64,000 nt of DNA from DATAOG01 sp963798075 (GTDB lineage Bacteria > Pseudomonadota > Alphaproteobacteria > Geminicoccales > Geminicoccaceae): contig CAWCRU010000004.1 in the NCBI GenBank assembly GCA_963798075.1, positions 25,702 through 89,701 on the forward strand, given 5' to 3'. Of this stretch, positions 28,219 through 37,923 are shown in pieces. The translations under genes and the position numbers were made by a program. Position 1 is the stretch's first letter, and every line of letters starts with the position of its first letter. The notes under the pieces are model-generated. The model saw only the letters and a program-made list of their open reading frames with translations, ran no database searches and was not told where the DNA came from.

Positions 28219-28502
28219 TTCGAGGGCGACATCGTCCCGATCCAGCAGCAGGCCAGGCTGCTGCGGGGACGAGATCCAACTCGCGGACCGCCGGCCGGGT
28301 CGACCGACAGCTCTACGTGCTGTCGGTGATCACGTCCTTGTTCCTGCCGCCCGGCGTGACCGCCGGCATCTTCGGCATGAACCTGGCCGGACTGCCGTTC
28401 ATCGACAGCCCGTCCGGCTTCCTGGTCGCGATGCTGCTGATCGCGGCATCGCCGGCGCTCGTCTATCTCGCCCTTTGGCTCAGCGGCGCGCTCCGCCCGT
28501 GA
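28219..28502 (+). pseudogene. CorA/ZntB-family metal transporter remnant
   Basis: Only the last 95 or so codons of a CorA/ZntB transporter remain, in more than one frame. The first piece reads FEGDIVPIQQQARLLR, then shifts frame to DEIQLADRRPG. It then shifts to DRQLYVLSVITSLFLPP and the diagnostic GIFGMNLAGLP, where GMN is the pore signature of the family. A second C-terminal helix and a stop at 28502 are intact. No start or cytoplasmic funnel domain is left. This is the decayed 3' end of a gene, squeezed between the Nudix gene and the convergent XRE regulator. Confidence 0.8.
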
Positions 28503-28513
28503 GGGACGCCCCG

Positions 28514-28936
28514 CTAGTGGCGGGCCTCGCCGTCGCTCAGCACGCGGGCCAGATGACAGAGCGCCTCCTGGTGCTTGCGGCTCTTGATCGCGGCGAAGTT
28601 GCGCGCCAGCTCGAGGAGCATGCGTTGCTGCGGCATCAGCTCCTGATTGCGGGTGGCGCTGCTGCCCGGCTCGACGTCCTCGAAGAAATGGCTGATCTCG
28701 ACCCCCAGCGCCCGGGCAATCTGGTAGAGCCGGCCGGCCGAGATGCGATTGATGCCGGTCTCGTATTTGTGCGCCTGCTGGTAGGTGACGCCGATCAGCT
28801 CGGCCATCTGCTGCTGGGTCAGGCCGAGCATGATGCGCCGTTGGCGGATGCGCAGACTGACGAACCGGTCGACGTCGAGGGCCCGACTTCGGCCGCCGAC
28901 CCCGCGACTGGCTACTTTGCTGGCAAGTTGGGTCAT
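28514..28936 (-). CDS. XRE-family transcriptional regulator
   Basis: A 140-residue DNA-binding protein. After a 25-residue basic tail, RIRQRRIMLGLTQQQMAELI starts the Cro/C1-type helix-turn-helix, followed by GVTYQQAHKYETGINRISAG and ARALGVEISHFFE. This short type is common and well conserved across alphaproteobacteria. The C-terminal part (about 95-140) is helical and may dimerise. ATG 28936 is chosen. A perfect inverted repeat lies 27 bases upstream, a likely autoregulatory operator. It is convergent with the CorA remnant. Confidence 0.88.
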   Translation of the reverse strand: MTQLASKVASRGVGGRSRALDVDRFVSLRIRQRRIMLGLTQQQMAELIGVTYQQAHKYETGINRISAGRLYQIARALGVEISHFFEDVEPGSSATRNQELMPQQRMLLELARNFAAIKSRKHQEALCHLARVLSDGEARH

Positions 28937-29388
28937 TGTCGGTGCGACTCCACGGCATGGGCGAACGGGTTTCCCGTTCAACGTGAATTTCGGATGCGAT
29001 GGGACTACGCGAGGTAAAATACGCCCACTCGAAACCACTGCGCTAGAGAAAAATGTGGCGGGCGCGCCACGCCGCGCCGACCGGCGGCGAGGGCGGTCCG
29101 AAATTACAATCTGGCAAAGTGGTATCGATCCTCGCAAGTGATTGCACGATCAGGGGAAGCGCTGGTCGGCCGGGATCGTCATGGGCCATGCGAGGAGGCG
29201 ATTCGAGCCCGCAGGCGAATACAACCGATAGGGGAAAGTCTCTTTTATGCACAGGCTGTTGATGACCGTTCATCGCCCACTACGCGAACTTCGCGGCGCC
29301 AGACGCCTGCCAACCGGAAAAACACGAACCTGCGACCTAATGTCGCCGCGCCGGCGCGGCCCCGTCGCGGCGGGCGCGCGGCGCCCGC
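28937..29388. other. Intergenic region upstream of the XRE gene
   Basis: No gene is supported; short open frames on both strands lack start context. The part next to the XRE gene holds its presumed promoter and operator. The part beyond 29270 is the downstream flank of the penicillin-acylase-type gene. Confidence 0.45.
28963..28979. promoter_or_regulatory. Perfect inverted repeat, likely XRE operator
   Basis: GAACGGG-TTT-CCCGTTC: seven-base arms around three bases, 27 bases before the regulator's start codon. Size and position fit an autoregulatory Cro/C1-type operator. Confidence 0.5.
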
Positions 29389-31765
29389 TCAATCCGCGGG
29401 CAGGAGCCGCAGGCGCCCGATCGCGCCCTTGTCGTAGGCGTCGCTGCGCCGGGTCATCGGCAGGCTCAGGCCGGCCGCCCAGAGCCGCGTGAGATCGCGA
29501 TAGTGGCTGGACAGAGGGTTGCCCGACTGGCCGGTCGCGGCGATCCAGCGCGAGCGGTCGAGGTCGGCCAGATCGTAGAGCCCGCGATAGCTGGCGGCAT
29601 GCGTGCTGGCGAACGGCCGCCGCTCGTCGCGGGGCGCGAAGTGGCCGACGTCCACCGTGGTGTCGCCGCCGCCGCTCGGCGTCTCGATGTCGAACAGCCG
29701 CTCGAGCAGCGGCTGATCGCCGAAGATCGCGTGCGCCATGCGCGCCGGATGCGCCTCGCCCCAGCGCCAGTCCGCCTGGTCCCTGCCGTAGCGCCGCGCG
29801 AGGTCGGCCAGCGCCAGATCGAGCGCCCGGCTCGCGAGCTCGGCGCAGGTCTCGACCGCCGGCGTCGTCACGTCGTCGCACCAGACCGGCCGCCGCTTCA
29901 GGATCTGCTCCATGAACCGCGGCCGGACGCCCCAGAAGGACCCGAACAGGGGGCCGAGCTCGTCGGCCTGGATCAGGCGCGAGAGCTCGCGGTACCAGGC
30001 CGCGAACAGCAGCGGCGCGCGGCCGTCCGCCCGCATCACCCGGTCCCAGGACCGTGAGCTCGCGGACCGCCGCGGCCGCGGCCGGGCTCAGGGGCGGGGC
30101 CGCGAGCAGGATCGGCAGCAGATCCACCGCCAAGAGCGATCGCTGGTCGGCCTGGATCGCCGCGAAGGCCGCGAGGTCGTCACCGCCGCCCGCGAGCAGC
30201 TCGGCCAGCCGGCGCGCCCGATAGGGCGCTTCCCAATCGGCGGCCAGAAGGTAGGGGTAGCCATCCGGCACGATCTTGTTGTTGGCGTTGAAGAACAGGC
30301 CATCCTTCGGATCCAGCGCCCGCGGCAGCGCGTCGAACGGGACCCAGCCCTGCCAGTCGTAGTCCCCGCTCCAGCCCGGAACCGGCCAGCGGCCATCGCC
30401 CCGGCGGCGGACCGGCACCCGCCCGGGCGCGATGAAGCCAATGTGGCCCGCGGTGTCGGCGTAGAGGATGTTCTGCATCGGCGCGCCAACCGCCCGCGTC
30501 GCCTCGACGAAGCCCGGCCAGTCCCGCGCCCGGCCCAGCGCCAGCAGCGCATCGGCCGTGCGGTCGTCCTCGGCGAGCCCGGTCCAGGCGAGCGCCAGCA
30601 CGCGGTCGCTGCCGAAGGTGGTCGCCGCGTCCGCCATCAGATCCGAGAGCACGGGCCCGTGGCGGGTCTCGCGCACGGCAATGGTGACGGGCGGCGCCCC
30701 CTTGACCCGGATGACCTCGTCGCGGACCGCGAACGGCGCCGAGCCTTGCGGCGTCAGATAGCGTCCGGGATCGGCGGGGTCGAGCCGCTCGATGAACAGG
30801 TCCTCGACGTCGGCGCCGGTATTGGTGAGCCCCCAGGCCACCGTTCCGTTGTGGCCGAGCACGATCGCCGGCACGCCCGGGAGGCTGGCGCCGATCAGCT
30901 CGAGCTCGGGCGTCTTCAGATGGGCAAGGTACCAGACCCCGGGCGCCTGCAGCGCGAGGTGGGGATCGTTCGCGAGCAAGGGCGCCCCGGACCGCGTCCG
31001 GCTGCCGGCCACCACCCAGGCATTCGAGCCGTCGCGCGCGATCGCCGCCGGCAGGACCGCCGCCAGCGCCTCGAGCCCGAGGCCTTGCGTGAGCCCGGCC
31101 AGCGTGATCGGCGCGCCTTGCGGATAGTCCGGCCAGATGTCGGCGATCTGCTGGTCCGAAAGCCGCGTGCTGAGCCGCGCCCGCAACAGCTCGTCCGGAT
31201 AGTTGGTGCCGAGGTCGAGCGCCATCACGCGCAGCCAGACCAGGCTGTCGGCGGGCGTCCAGGGCTCGATCGCATGGTGGCCGAGGATCAGGAACTCGGG
31301 CGGCAGCGGCCCGCTCCGGGTCGCAAGATAGGCGTTGACGCCCGCGGCATAGGCCTCGAGCCAGGCGCGCGTCGCCGGCGCCAGATGCGCAAGGCTCGCG
31401 GCCGCCCGGCGGTAGAGCCCGAGCGTGCGCATGAAGCGATCGGTCGGCAGCGCCGCAGCCCCCACGACCTCGGCCAGCCGCCCGGCCCCGACCCGCCTTT
31501 GAAACTCCATCTGCCAGAGCCGGTCCTGGGCGTGCACGAAGCCGAGCGCGAAGGTCGCATCCTCGAAGCTCTCGCCTCGAAGTGCGGGATCGCCCACCGG
31601 TCGCGCACGACCGTGACCGGCGCCCTCAGCCCCGCAACCCGGATTTCCCCATTCACCTGCGGCAGCGACTGCCGCAGCCACAGATAGCCGCCGCCCGCGC
31701 CGAGCGCGACCAGCCCGACAAGGCCCAGCAAGCCCGACGCCGAGCCAGCGGCCGAGACGGCGCAA
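29389..31765 (-). pseudogene. Penicillin acylase-family N-terminal nucleophile hydrolase, frameshifted
   Basis: The parts together make a complete penicillin amidase-like protein of about 790 residues. Such proteins include beta-lactam, acyl-homoserine-lactone and cyclic-imide acylases. Visible elements are a signal anchor (LWLRQSL), VVRDRWAIPHFEA, FALGFVHAQDRLWQMEFQRR, and the autoproteolytic site DGSNAWVV with the nucleophile Ser. Further on are NDPHLALQAPGVWY and, in the last part, MRADGRAPLLFAAWYRELSR. Frame changes are needed at about 31720, 31575 and 30048. The TTG start at 31765 follows GGCAGGG and lies just past the HAD gene's stop. Homology is unmistakable, but as written no full product can be made. 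Acyl-homoserine-lactone degradation is a possible role, unproven. Confidence 0.82.
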
Positions 31766-31766
31766 G

Positions 31767-32399
31767 TCAGCCCTGCCCGCTCAAGGCCCCGCGGCGAACG
31801 AGATCCCGACGCAGCCGGTCCGGTCCCTGGAAATGGGCGGCATCGAAGCCGAGCGCCGCCGCCGCCGCGACGTTGCCGGCGTTGTCGTCGATATAGATGC
31901 AGTCCGCGGCCGCTCGCCCGATGCTCTCGAGCAGGAGCAGGAAAATCCGCGGATCGGGCTTGATCAGGCCGACCTCGCCCGAGACCAGGATGCTCTCGAA
32001 ATGCTCGAGGAAATCGTAGCGCTCGCGCGCGATCGGGAATTTCTCGACCGACCAGTTGGTGAGCGCGTGCAGCTCGAAGCCGGCCTGCTTCAGCTCTTCG
32101 AGGATCTTGACGCTGCCCGGGATCGGGCCCGCCAGCATCTCGTGCCAGCGGTGGTGATAGGCCTCGATCAGCGCGCGCTCGCCGGGATGGCGGGCGGCCG
32201 CCTCCTCGATCGCCGCGGCGAAGCTGCGGCCGCGGTCCTGCTCCTCGTTCCAGCTCGGATGGCAGACCTCGGCCAGGAAGCGCTCGATCGCGGCCTCCTC
32301 CGCGATCAGCTTCCGATAGAGATAGCGCGGGTTCCAGTCGATCAGCACGCCGCCCAGATCGAACACCACCACCTGCTGCGCTTGCGCCGAGCTCGGCAT
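31767..32399 (-). CDS. HAD-family hydrolase (YihX-like)
   Basis: The 210-residue phosphatase has motif I VVFDLGGVLIDWN, where the second Asp is replaced by Gly as in the YihX/epoxide-hydrolase N-domain group. Motif II lies in LTNWS, the Lys in LIKPDPRIF and motif IV is IDDNAGNV. The cap is small and alpha-helical (about 20-90). YihX relatives dephosphorylate sugar phosphates such as glucose-1-phosphate, but the substrate here is unknown. AGAGGTGA precedes ATG 32399. The penicillin-acylase-type gene starts immediately after its stop codon. Confidence 0.88.
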   Translation of the reverse strand: MPSSAQAQQVVVFDLGGVLIDWNPRYLYRKLIAEEAAIERFLAEVCHPSWNEEQDRGRSFAAAIEEAAARHPGERALIEAYHHRWHEMLAGPIPGSVKILEELKQAGFELHALTNWSVEKFPIARERYDFLEHFESILVSGEVGLIKPDPRIFLLLLESIGRAAADCIYIDDNAGNVAAAAALGFDAAHFQGPDRLRRDLVRRGALSGQG

Positions 32400-32509
32400 C
32401 GGGGCTCACCTCTTCGATCGTTCCCGCGTTGACAGGGCCGCCTTGCGGCTGAGATCCTCTGGCCGAACCCGGGCACCCTTGTCCAGCCCCTCTCTTGGCG
32501 CCGGCGCGC

Positions 32510-32965
32510 ATGAGCGACTTCGAGCCGCAGAACCCCGACTACGCCGCAAAGGTCCGCGCGAGCTTCGCAAGGCAAGGCCTGATGCGAGCCCTCGGCATCG
32601 AGCTCGCCGCGGTCGGCCCCGGGACCTGCGTCCTCGAAGCCTCCGCGCATCCGGGGCTGACCCAGCAGCAGGGCCTGTTCCACGGCGCCCTGATCGGCGC
32701 GATGCTCGATTGCGCCGGCGGCTATGCCGCCTACAGCCTGATGCCGGCCGGCACCGACGTCCTGACCACCGAGTACAAGGTCAACTTCGTCGCCGCCGCA
32801 GAGGGCGAGCGCCTGATCGCGCGCGGCCGGGTGATCAAGCCCGGCCGGACTCTCACCGTCGCCATGGCCGAGGCTTTCTGCCGCCGGGACGGCGCCCAGA
32901 CCCTGTGCGCGGTGCTGCTGTCCTCGCTGATCTGTGTTCCGGCCAAGGCCCCCGTCCGCCCATGA
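32510..32965 (+). CDS. PaaI-type hotdog thioesterase
   Basis: A 151-residue hotdog-fold acyl-CoA thioesterase. The signature GLFHGALIGAMLDCAGGYAA is the helix that carries the active-site region in PaaI proteins. TEYKVNFVAAAEGERLIARG follows as the conserved beta sheet. It begins 110 bases from the divergent HAD gene and its stop overlaps the next start (ATGA), so it is co-translated with the PLP enzyme. Confidence 0.87.
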   Translation: MSDFEPQNPDYAAKVRASFARQGLMRALGIELAAVGPGTCVLEASAHPGLTQQQGLFHGALIGAMLDCAGGYAAYSLMPAGTDVLTTEYKVNFVAAAEGERLIARGRVIKPGRTLTVAMAEAFCRRDGAQTLCAVLLSSLICVPAKAPVRP

Positions 32966-34095
32966 TCCCCTGCCAGCGCCATCTGTTCGAGCTGCCGGCC
33001 GACGTCGCCTATCTGAACTGCGCCTACATGTCGCCGATCCTCAAGCGGGCGGCGGCCGTCGGCGCCGAAGCGATCGCCCGCAAATGCCGGCCCTGGACGA
33101 TCACTGCCGACGACTTCTTCGCCGACAGCGAGCGGGCGCGCGAGACCTTCGCAGCCCTGCTCGGCGCGGGCACCGGCGATATCGCGATCGTGCCGGCGGC
33201 GAGCTACGGCGTCGCGGTCGCCGCGGCCAATCTGCCGCTCGCCGCGGGCGAACGCATCCTGCTGCTGGCCGAGCAGTTCCCATCGAACGTCTTTGCCTGG
33301 CAGGAGCTCGCCAAGCGGCAGGGCGGCGAGGTCCTGACCATCCCACGACCGCCGGACGGCGACTGGACGGCAGCCGTGCTGGCAGGCCTCGACGAGCGGG
33401 TCGGGATCACGGCGCTGCCGCACTGCCACTGGACCGATGGCGGCCTGCTCGACCTCGCCCGCATCGGCCTGCGCTGCCGCGAGGTCGAAAGCGCGCTCGT
33501 GCTCGATGCCACCCAGTCGCTGGGCGCCCTGCCGCTCGATCTGGAGCGCGTGCGGCCGGACTATCTGGTCTGCGCCGGCTACAAATGGCTGCTCGGTCCC
33601 TACAGCGTCGGCTACCTCTACGTCGCGCCGGAGCGCCAGGACGGCCGGCCGCTCGAAGAGAACTGGATCGTCCGCGAGGCGAGCTGCGACTTCGCCCGCC
33701 TGGTCGACTATCGCGAACGCTACCAGCCGGGCGCCAGGCGCTTCGATGTCGGCGAGCGCTCCAACTTCGCGCTCCTGCCGGTCAGCATCGTCGGCCTCGA
33801 GCAGCTGCTCGCCTGGGGCGTGCCGGCGATTGCCGCGACGCTCGCGGCCAAGACCGGCGCGATCGCCCGGCGTGCGGCCGCGCTCGGGCTGAGCTCGACC
33901 CCCGCCGACCGGCGTGCCGGCCACTATCTGGGCCTGGGCCTGCCCGCAGGCATGGCGGCCGCCCTCATGGAACGGCTGGCCCGGGAGCGGGTCTACGTCA
34001 GCCTGCGCGGCGCCTCGCTCCGGATCACGCCCCACCTCTACAACGACGAGGCCGACCTCGATCGCCTGTTCGCGGTGCTGGCGGCCATGGTCTGA
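32962..34095 (+). CDS. Class V aminotransferase-fold PLP enzyme
   Basis: The 377-residue protein belongs to the class V aminotransferase/cysteine desulfurase-like group. PLP Lys208 is in VCAGYKWLLGPYSVGYLYV. LVLDATQSLGALPLDL carries the Asp that pairs with the pyridine nitrogen, and ALPHCHWTDGG is the usual small-molecule segment. The active-site Cys loop of true IscS desulfurases is not evident. Relatives include kynureninase-like and isopenicillin-epimerase-like enzymes, so the reaction is open. It is translationally coupled to the thioesterase. Confidence 0.85.
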   Translation: MIPCQRHLFELPADVAYLNCAYMSPILKRAAAVGAEAIARKCRPWTITADDFFADSERARETFAALLGAGTGDIAIVPAASYGVAVAAANLPLAAGERILLLAEQFPSNVFAWQELAKRQGGEVLTIPRPPDGDWTAAVLAGLDERVGITALPHCHWTDGGLLDLARIGLRCREVESALVLDATQSLGALPLDLERVRPDYLVCAGYKWLLGPYSVGYLYVAPERQDGRPLEENWIVREASCDFARLVDYRERYQPGARRFDVGERSNFALLPVSIVGLEQLLAWGVPAIAATLAAKTGAIARRAAALGLSSTPADRRAGHYLGLGLPAGMAAALMERLARERVYVSLRGASLRITPHLYNDEADLDRLFAVLAAMV

Positions 34096-34804
34096 GACCG
34101 GCGTTCAGGGCCTGTCAGCGGTCTTCGCGGACGGTGACCGCGCGGCCATACTGGCCCGACGTCCTCGACCCACCATCCCAAGGGCCACGTGTTCGACCCT
34201 GCGAGCCCCAGCCAGTGGTACGACCACGCCCGCGAAGAAGGAGCGGCCGGGCGAGCGTTCCTATCCCGAACCACAGTGATCTGTTGCATCTTTGTAACGG
34301 CCGCTCGCCGCCATTTCCGGGCCAGGATGCGCGTGTCGTGGTTCCAGGGCAACAGGTGCTGAGGATTTTGCGTCGCAGCGGAATAAGAGGGTTGATCGCC
34401 GCACAGCTGCCAGTAGATGCTCGGTAGGTGATCAACTCTCAGTTCTAATTGGAGCGTGGCGGCTCGAACGCCGCACGCCGAGCCGGATGATCAGGATGCC
34501 CGCAGCCCCGTTCCCTCGTGCCCGCCGGCCGCTTTCACCCGGGAACGAGCCGATCGCGCCCTCGGACCGGCCGCTGGCGGGCGTCCGGCGCCGCGGGCCC
34601 GCCCGTAGCCGGTGGCCGGGCCCGTGACCGCCGGCGACGGCAACAGCGCCTCAACTATGGCGAGAGCGTTAGGATTCTCTTCACCATTCCCTCAGCATTT
34701 TGGTGGCGGCCGCGCTTGCTCGTCGCTGCCGGCCGATCCCGGATCTGCCTTCAGATCCGCGGATCCGGCCTGAAGTCTTCCGGACCCTCGAACCGGAGCG
34801 CTCG
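34096..34804. other. 709-bp region without a gene, upstream of the sulfatases
   Basis: I find no supported reading frame. Composition changes several times, with a less G+C-rich stretch at about 34270-34450. The final 110 bases hold GGATC/GATCC-rich inverted repeats directly before the first sulfatase and are the likely control region. Confidence 0.45.
34749..34775. promoter_or_regulatory. Inverted repeat before the first sulfatase gene
   Basis: CTTCAG and CTGAAG flank the palindrome ATCCGCGGAT. The element ends 29 bases before the start codon. It could be an operator or an mRNA leader hairpin of the sulfatase operon. Confidence 0.35.
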
Positions 34805-36322
34805 ATGTCCTCATCGACCCGTTCGTGCCTTTGGATGCCGCTCGCGGCCCTGCTGGCCATGGCGTCCTGCCTGGTGCCGGCTGCCGCCGCGACGACCGGC
34901 GCGCGCCCGGGCCAGCCCAACATCGTGCTGATCCTGACCGACGACGAGGACGTCGCGAGCCACCGCTTCATGCCCAAGACCAAGGCGCTCATCGAGGACG
35001 CCGGGACGACCTTCGACAACTTCTTCGTCAGCTACGCGTTCTGCTGTCCGTCCAGGGCCTCGATCCTGCGCGGCCAATACGGCCATAACACCCACGTCGT
35101 GGGCAACGAATTGCCCTTTGGCGGCTACGAGAAGCTGCTCCAGCAGGGCCTCGAGAAGTCGACCGTCGCGACTTGGCTGCAGGCCGCCGGCTACCACACC
35201 GCCCTGTTCGGCAAATACATCAACCGCTACGAGCCCAACCGCGGCGTGCCGCCCGGCTGGACCGACTGGTACGGCGGCGGCACCGACGCCCACCAGGGCT
35301 ACAACTACAGCCTCAACGAGAATGGCCGGATCGTGGCCTACGGGACCGCGCCGGACGACTACGCCAACGACGTTTTGACCCGCAAGGCGGTCGCGGTGAT
35401 CAAGCGCTCGACCGCGGCCGGGCAGCCGTTCTTCCTCTACGTCTCGACCTTCACGCCGCACAGCCCGGCCGCCGCCGCGCCGCGCCACCTGCATCTGTTC
35501 CGCGATGCGGAGCTGCCGCGGCCGCCTTCCTTCGACGAGGCCGACGTCAGCGACAAGCCCAGGGTGATCCAGAGCTTTCCGCATCTCGAGGGCCATGCGC
35601 TCGCCTGGCTCGAGGACGAGTACCGGCGGCGGCTGCAGTCCCTGCAGGCGGTCGACGACATGGTCGAGACCATCGTCGGCGCGCTCAAAGCGACCGGCGT
35701 GCTCGAGCGGACCTACGTCATCTACACCTCGGACAACGGCTTTCACATGGGCGAGCACCGGATGATCGCCGGCAAGGACACGGGCTACGAGGAAGACATC
35801 CGGGTGCCGATGGTCATGCGCGGCCCGGGGGTGCCCAAGGGCGGCCACATCGGCGCCATGGCGCTCAACATCGATCTCGCGCCGACCTTCGCCGACATGG
35901 CCGGGGTCCGGACCCCCGAGTTCGTCGATGGCCGCTCGTTCCTGCCGCTGCTCGCCGACCCGGGACATCCCTGGCGCCGGAGCTTCCTGATCGAGCGCCG
36001 CCAGCTCGAGCAGCAATATATCGATCTTGCCGAGCAGCAGGGGGTCACTCGCGACCAGCTCGACCGGCACGCCTACCTTGAGGGCCTGCGCACGCACGAG
36101 TGGGCCTATATGGAGTACGCCACCGGCGAGCGCGAGCTGTACAATGTCCAAGACGATCCCTACGAGCTCGACAACCTGATCGGGACCGCCGACCCGGCGC
36201 TCGCGGCGGCGCTCGCGGCGCATCTCGGCAAGCTCGCCCGCTGCGCCGGCGCGGCTTGCCGCAGCCTCGAGGATCAGCCGCCCCGCGACGGCAGCATCCG
36301 TCAGGCGGCGATGCAACCCTGA
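34805..36322 (+). CDS. Secreted sulfatase (formylglycine type)
   Basis: This 505-residue exported enzyme removes sulfate esters. A signal sequence (1-29) precedes the sulfatase fold. Asp46/Asp47 in LILTDDED bind calcium, and the active-site motif is C80-C-P-S-R, where Cys80 becomes formylglycine. Other conserved parts are GYHTALFGKYINRY and YTSDNGFHMGEHRMIAGK. The sequence resembles N-acetylglucosamine-6-sulfatase/heparan-type S1 enzymes that take glycan substrates. No anaerobic or FGE-type maturase is in the window. The second sulfatase follows after 83 bases with the same architecture; the pair probably arose by duplication. Confidence 0.92.
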   Translation: MSSSTRSCLWMPLAALLAMASCLVPAAAATTGARPGQPNIVLILTDDEDVASHRFMPKTKALIEDAGTTFDNFFVSYAFCCPSRASILRGQYGHNTHVVGNELPFGGYEKLLQQGLEKSTVATWLQAAGYHTALFGKYINRYEPNRGVPPGWTDWYGGGTDAHQGYNYSLNENGRIVAYGTAPDDYANDVLTRKAVAVIKRSTAAGQPFFLYVSTFTPHSPAAAAPRHLHLFRDAELPRPPSFDEADVSDKPRVIQSFPHLEGHALAWLEDEYRRRLQSLQAVDDMVETIVGALKATGVLERTYVIYTSDNGFHMGEHRMIAGKDTGYEEDIRVPMVMRGPGVPKGGHIGAMALNIDLAPTFADMAGVRTPEFVDGRSFLPLLADPGHPWRRSFLIERRQLEQQYIDLAEQQGVTRDQLDRHAYLEGLRTHEWAYMEYATGERELYNVQDDPYELDNLIGTADPALAAALAAHLGKLARCAGAACRSLEDQPPRDGSIRQAAMQP

Positions 36323-36405
36323 TGCCTCCCGTTGCCTCTCGCAGAGCACGGCGCCCGGGCCGCGACGGCCCGGCTCGCCTCTTTGGTCGCCAAATGGAGT
36401 GCGCC

Positions 36406-37905
36406 ATGTCGCCTGACCGCATCCTCGTCGCGGCCGGCTGGTCGTTGCTGGCCGCCGCCCTTGTCATCGGGCCCGGCCGGCCGCCCGCCGCGCTGGCGCA
36501 AACGCCGGCCGTCAGGCCCAACATCGTGTTCATCCTGAGCGACGACGAGGACGTCAGGATCCACGCCTACATGCCCAAGACCAAGGCGCTGCTCGAGGAC
36601 GATGGCACGGCCTTCGACAACTTCTTCGTGACCTATTCCTTCTGCTGCCCGTCGCGCGCCACGATCCTGCGCGGTCAGTATCCCCACAACACCCAGATCG
36701 AGGGGATCCAGCTGCCGACCGGCGGCTTCAAGAAGTGGCGGGCGCTGGGGCTCGGCAACTCGACCATCGCGACCTGGCTGCACGCCGGCGGCTATCACAC
36801 GGCGTTCTATGGCAAATACCTGAACCAATACGAGCCGCAGACCGACGGCGTCCAGCCGGGCTGGGACGAGTGGTATGCCGGCGGCGACAACTGGTCGAAC
36901 TACAACTACATCCTGAACGAAAATGGCCGGATCGTGCACTATGGCGAGCGCGCCGAGGATTATCTCACCGACGTGATCGCCGGCAAGGCGGTGCGGACGA
37001 TCCGCGAGGCCGCCGCCGGCGGCCAGCCGTTCTTCCTCTACCTCTCGACCTACACGCCGCACGCGCCCGCGACCGCCGCGCGGCGCCACGAGCACCTGTT
37101 CGCCGATACGCCCTTGCCGCGTCCGCTCTCGTTCGATGAGCCCGACGTGAGCGACAAGCCCTCGATCATCCGCAACCTGCCGCCGCTCAGCGGGCCCCAG
37201 ATCCAGGCCATGCAGGAGCACTACCGCGCGCGGCTGCGCTCGCTCCAGGCGATCGACGATCTGGTCGAGACCGTCGTTAGGACCCTCGAGCAGACCGGCC
37301 AGCTCGGCCAGACCTATATCATTTATACCTCCGACAACGGCTTCCACATGGGCGAGCACCGGATGATCGCCGGCAAGACCACCGCCTACGAGGAGGACAT
37401 CCGGGTGCCGGCGATCGTGCGCGGGCCGGGCGTGCCCGCCGGCCAGCGGATCAAGGCGATCGTGCTCAACAATGATTTCGGGCCGACCTTCGCCGCGATC
37501 GCCGGGGTGGCACCGCCCAGCTTCGTCGACGGCCGCTCGTTCTTGCCGCTGTTCAAGAACCCGGAGCGGCCCTGGCGCCGTAGCTTCCTGATCCAGCGGC
37601 GCGAGCTCGAGACTCACGAGATGACCGGGACGGCGCGGTTCGACGCGGTCCGTACCGCCGAGAAAATCTATGTCGAGTATGGCGACGGCGAGCGCGAGCT
37701 CTATGATCTGCACGAGGATCCCGACCAGCTCAGCAGCGAGGCCGGCCATGCCGAGCCGCTGGCCCTCGAGCTCCTGACGACCCGCCTGGCCGAGCTCTTG
37801 AACTGCGCCGGGGCGAACTGTCGCGAGATCGAGGATCTGCCGGTCGATCCCGAGCGGACCGCAGCCCATGCCGAGAGCGAGCTCAAGGTGTCGACGACGC
37901 AGTAG
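36406..37905 (+). CDS. Secreted sulfatase, paralogue of the upstream gene
   Basis: A 499-residue sulfatase parallel to its neighbour along its whole length. The signal peptide is residues 1-31, the metal-binding segment is LSDDED (46-48), and the formylglycine motif is C80-C-P-S-R. YTSDNGFHMGEHRMIAGK is identical to the first enzyme. The two differ most around 90-180 and at the C-terminus, so they may cut different sulfate positions of one polymer. ATG 36406 has GGAG six bases upstream; ATG 36394 is a possible alternative. The glycoamylase-like gene follows after 18 bases, so all three probably form one operon. Confidence 0.92.
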   Translation: MSPDRILVAAGWSLLAAALVIGPGRPPAALAQTPAVRPNIVFILSDDEDVRIHAYMPKTKALLEDDGTAFDNFFVTYSFCCPSRATILRGQYPHNTQIEGIQLPTGGFKKWRALGLGNSTIATWLHAGGYHTAFYGKYLNQYEPQTDGVQPGWDEWYAGGDNWSNYNYILNENGRIVHYGERAEDYLTDVIAGKAVRTIREAAAGGQPFFLYLSTYTPHAPATAARRHEHLFADTPLPRPLSFDEPDVSDKPSIIRNLPPLSGPQIQAMQEHYRARLRSLQAIDDLVETVVRTLEQTGQLGQTYIIYTSDNGFHMGEHRMIAGKTTAYEEDIRVPAIVRGPGVPAGQRIKAIVLNNDFGPTFAAIAGVAPPSFVDGRSFLPLFKNPERPWRRSFLIQRRELETHEMTGTARFDAVRTAEKIYVEYGDGERELYDLHEDPDQLSSEAGHAEPLALELLTTRLAELLNCAGANCREIEDLPVDPERTAAHAESELKVSTTQ

Positions 37906-37923
37906 GCCGGACGGCCGCGCGCC

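Noticed and set aside
34096..34450. A transposase or small-protein remnant upstream of the sulfatases
   Set aside because: Short frames on both strands show no convincing family motif.
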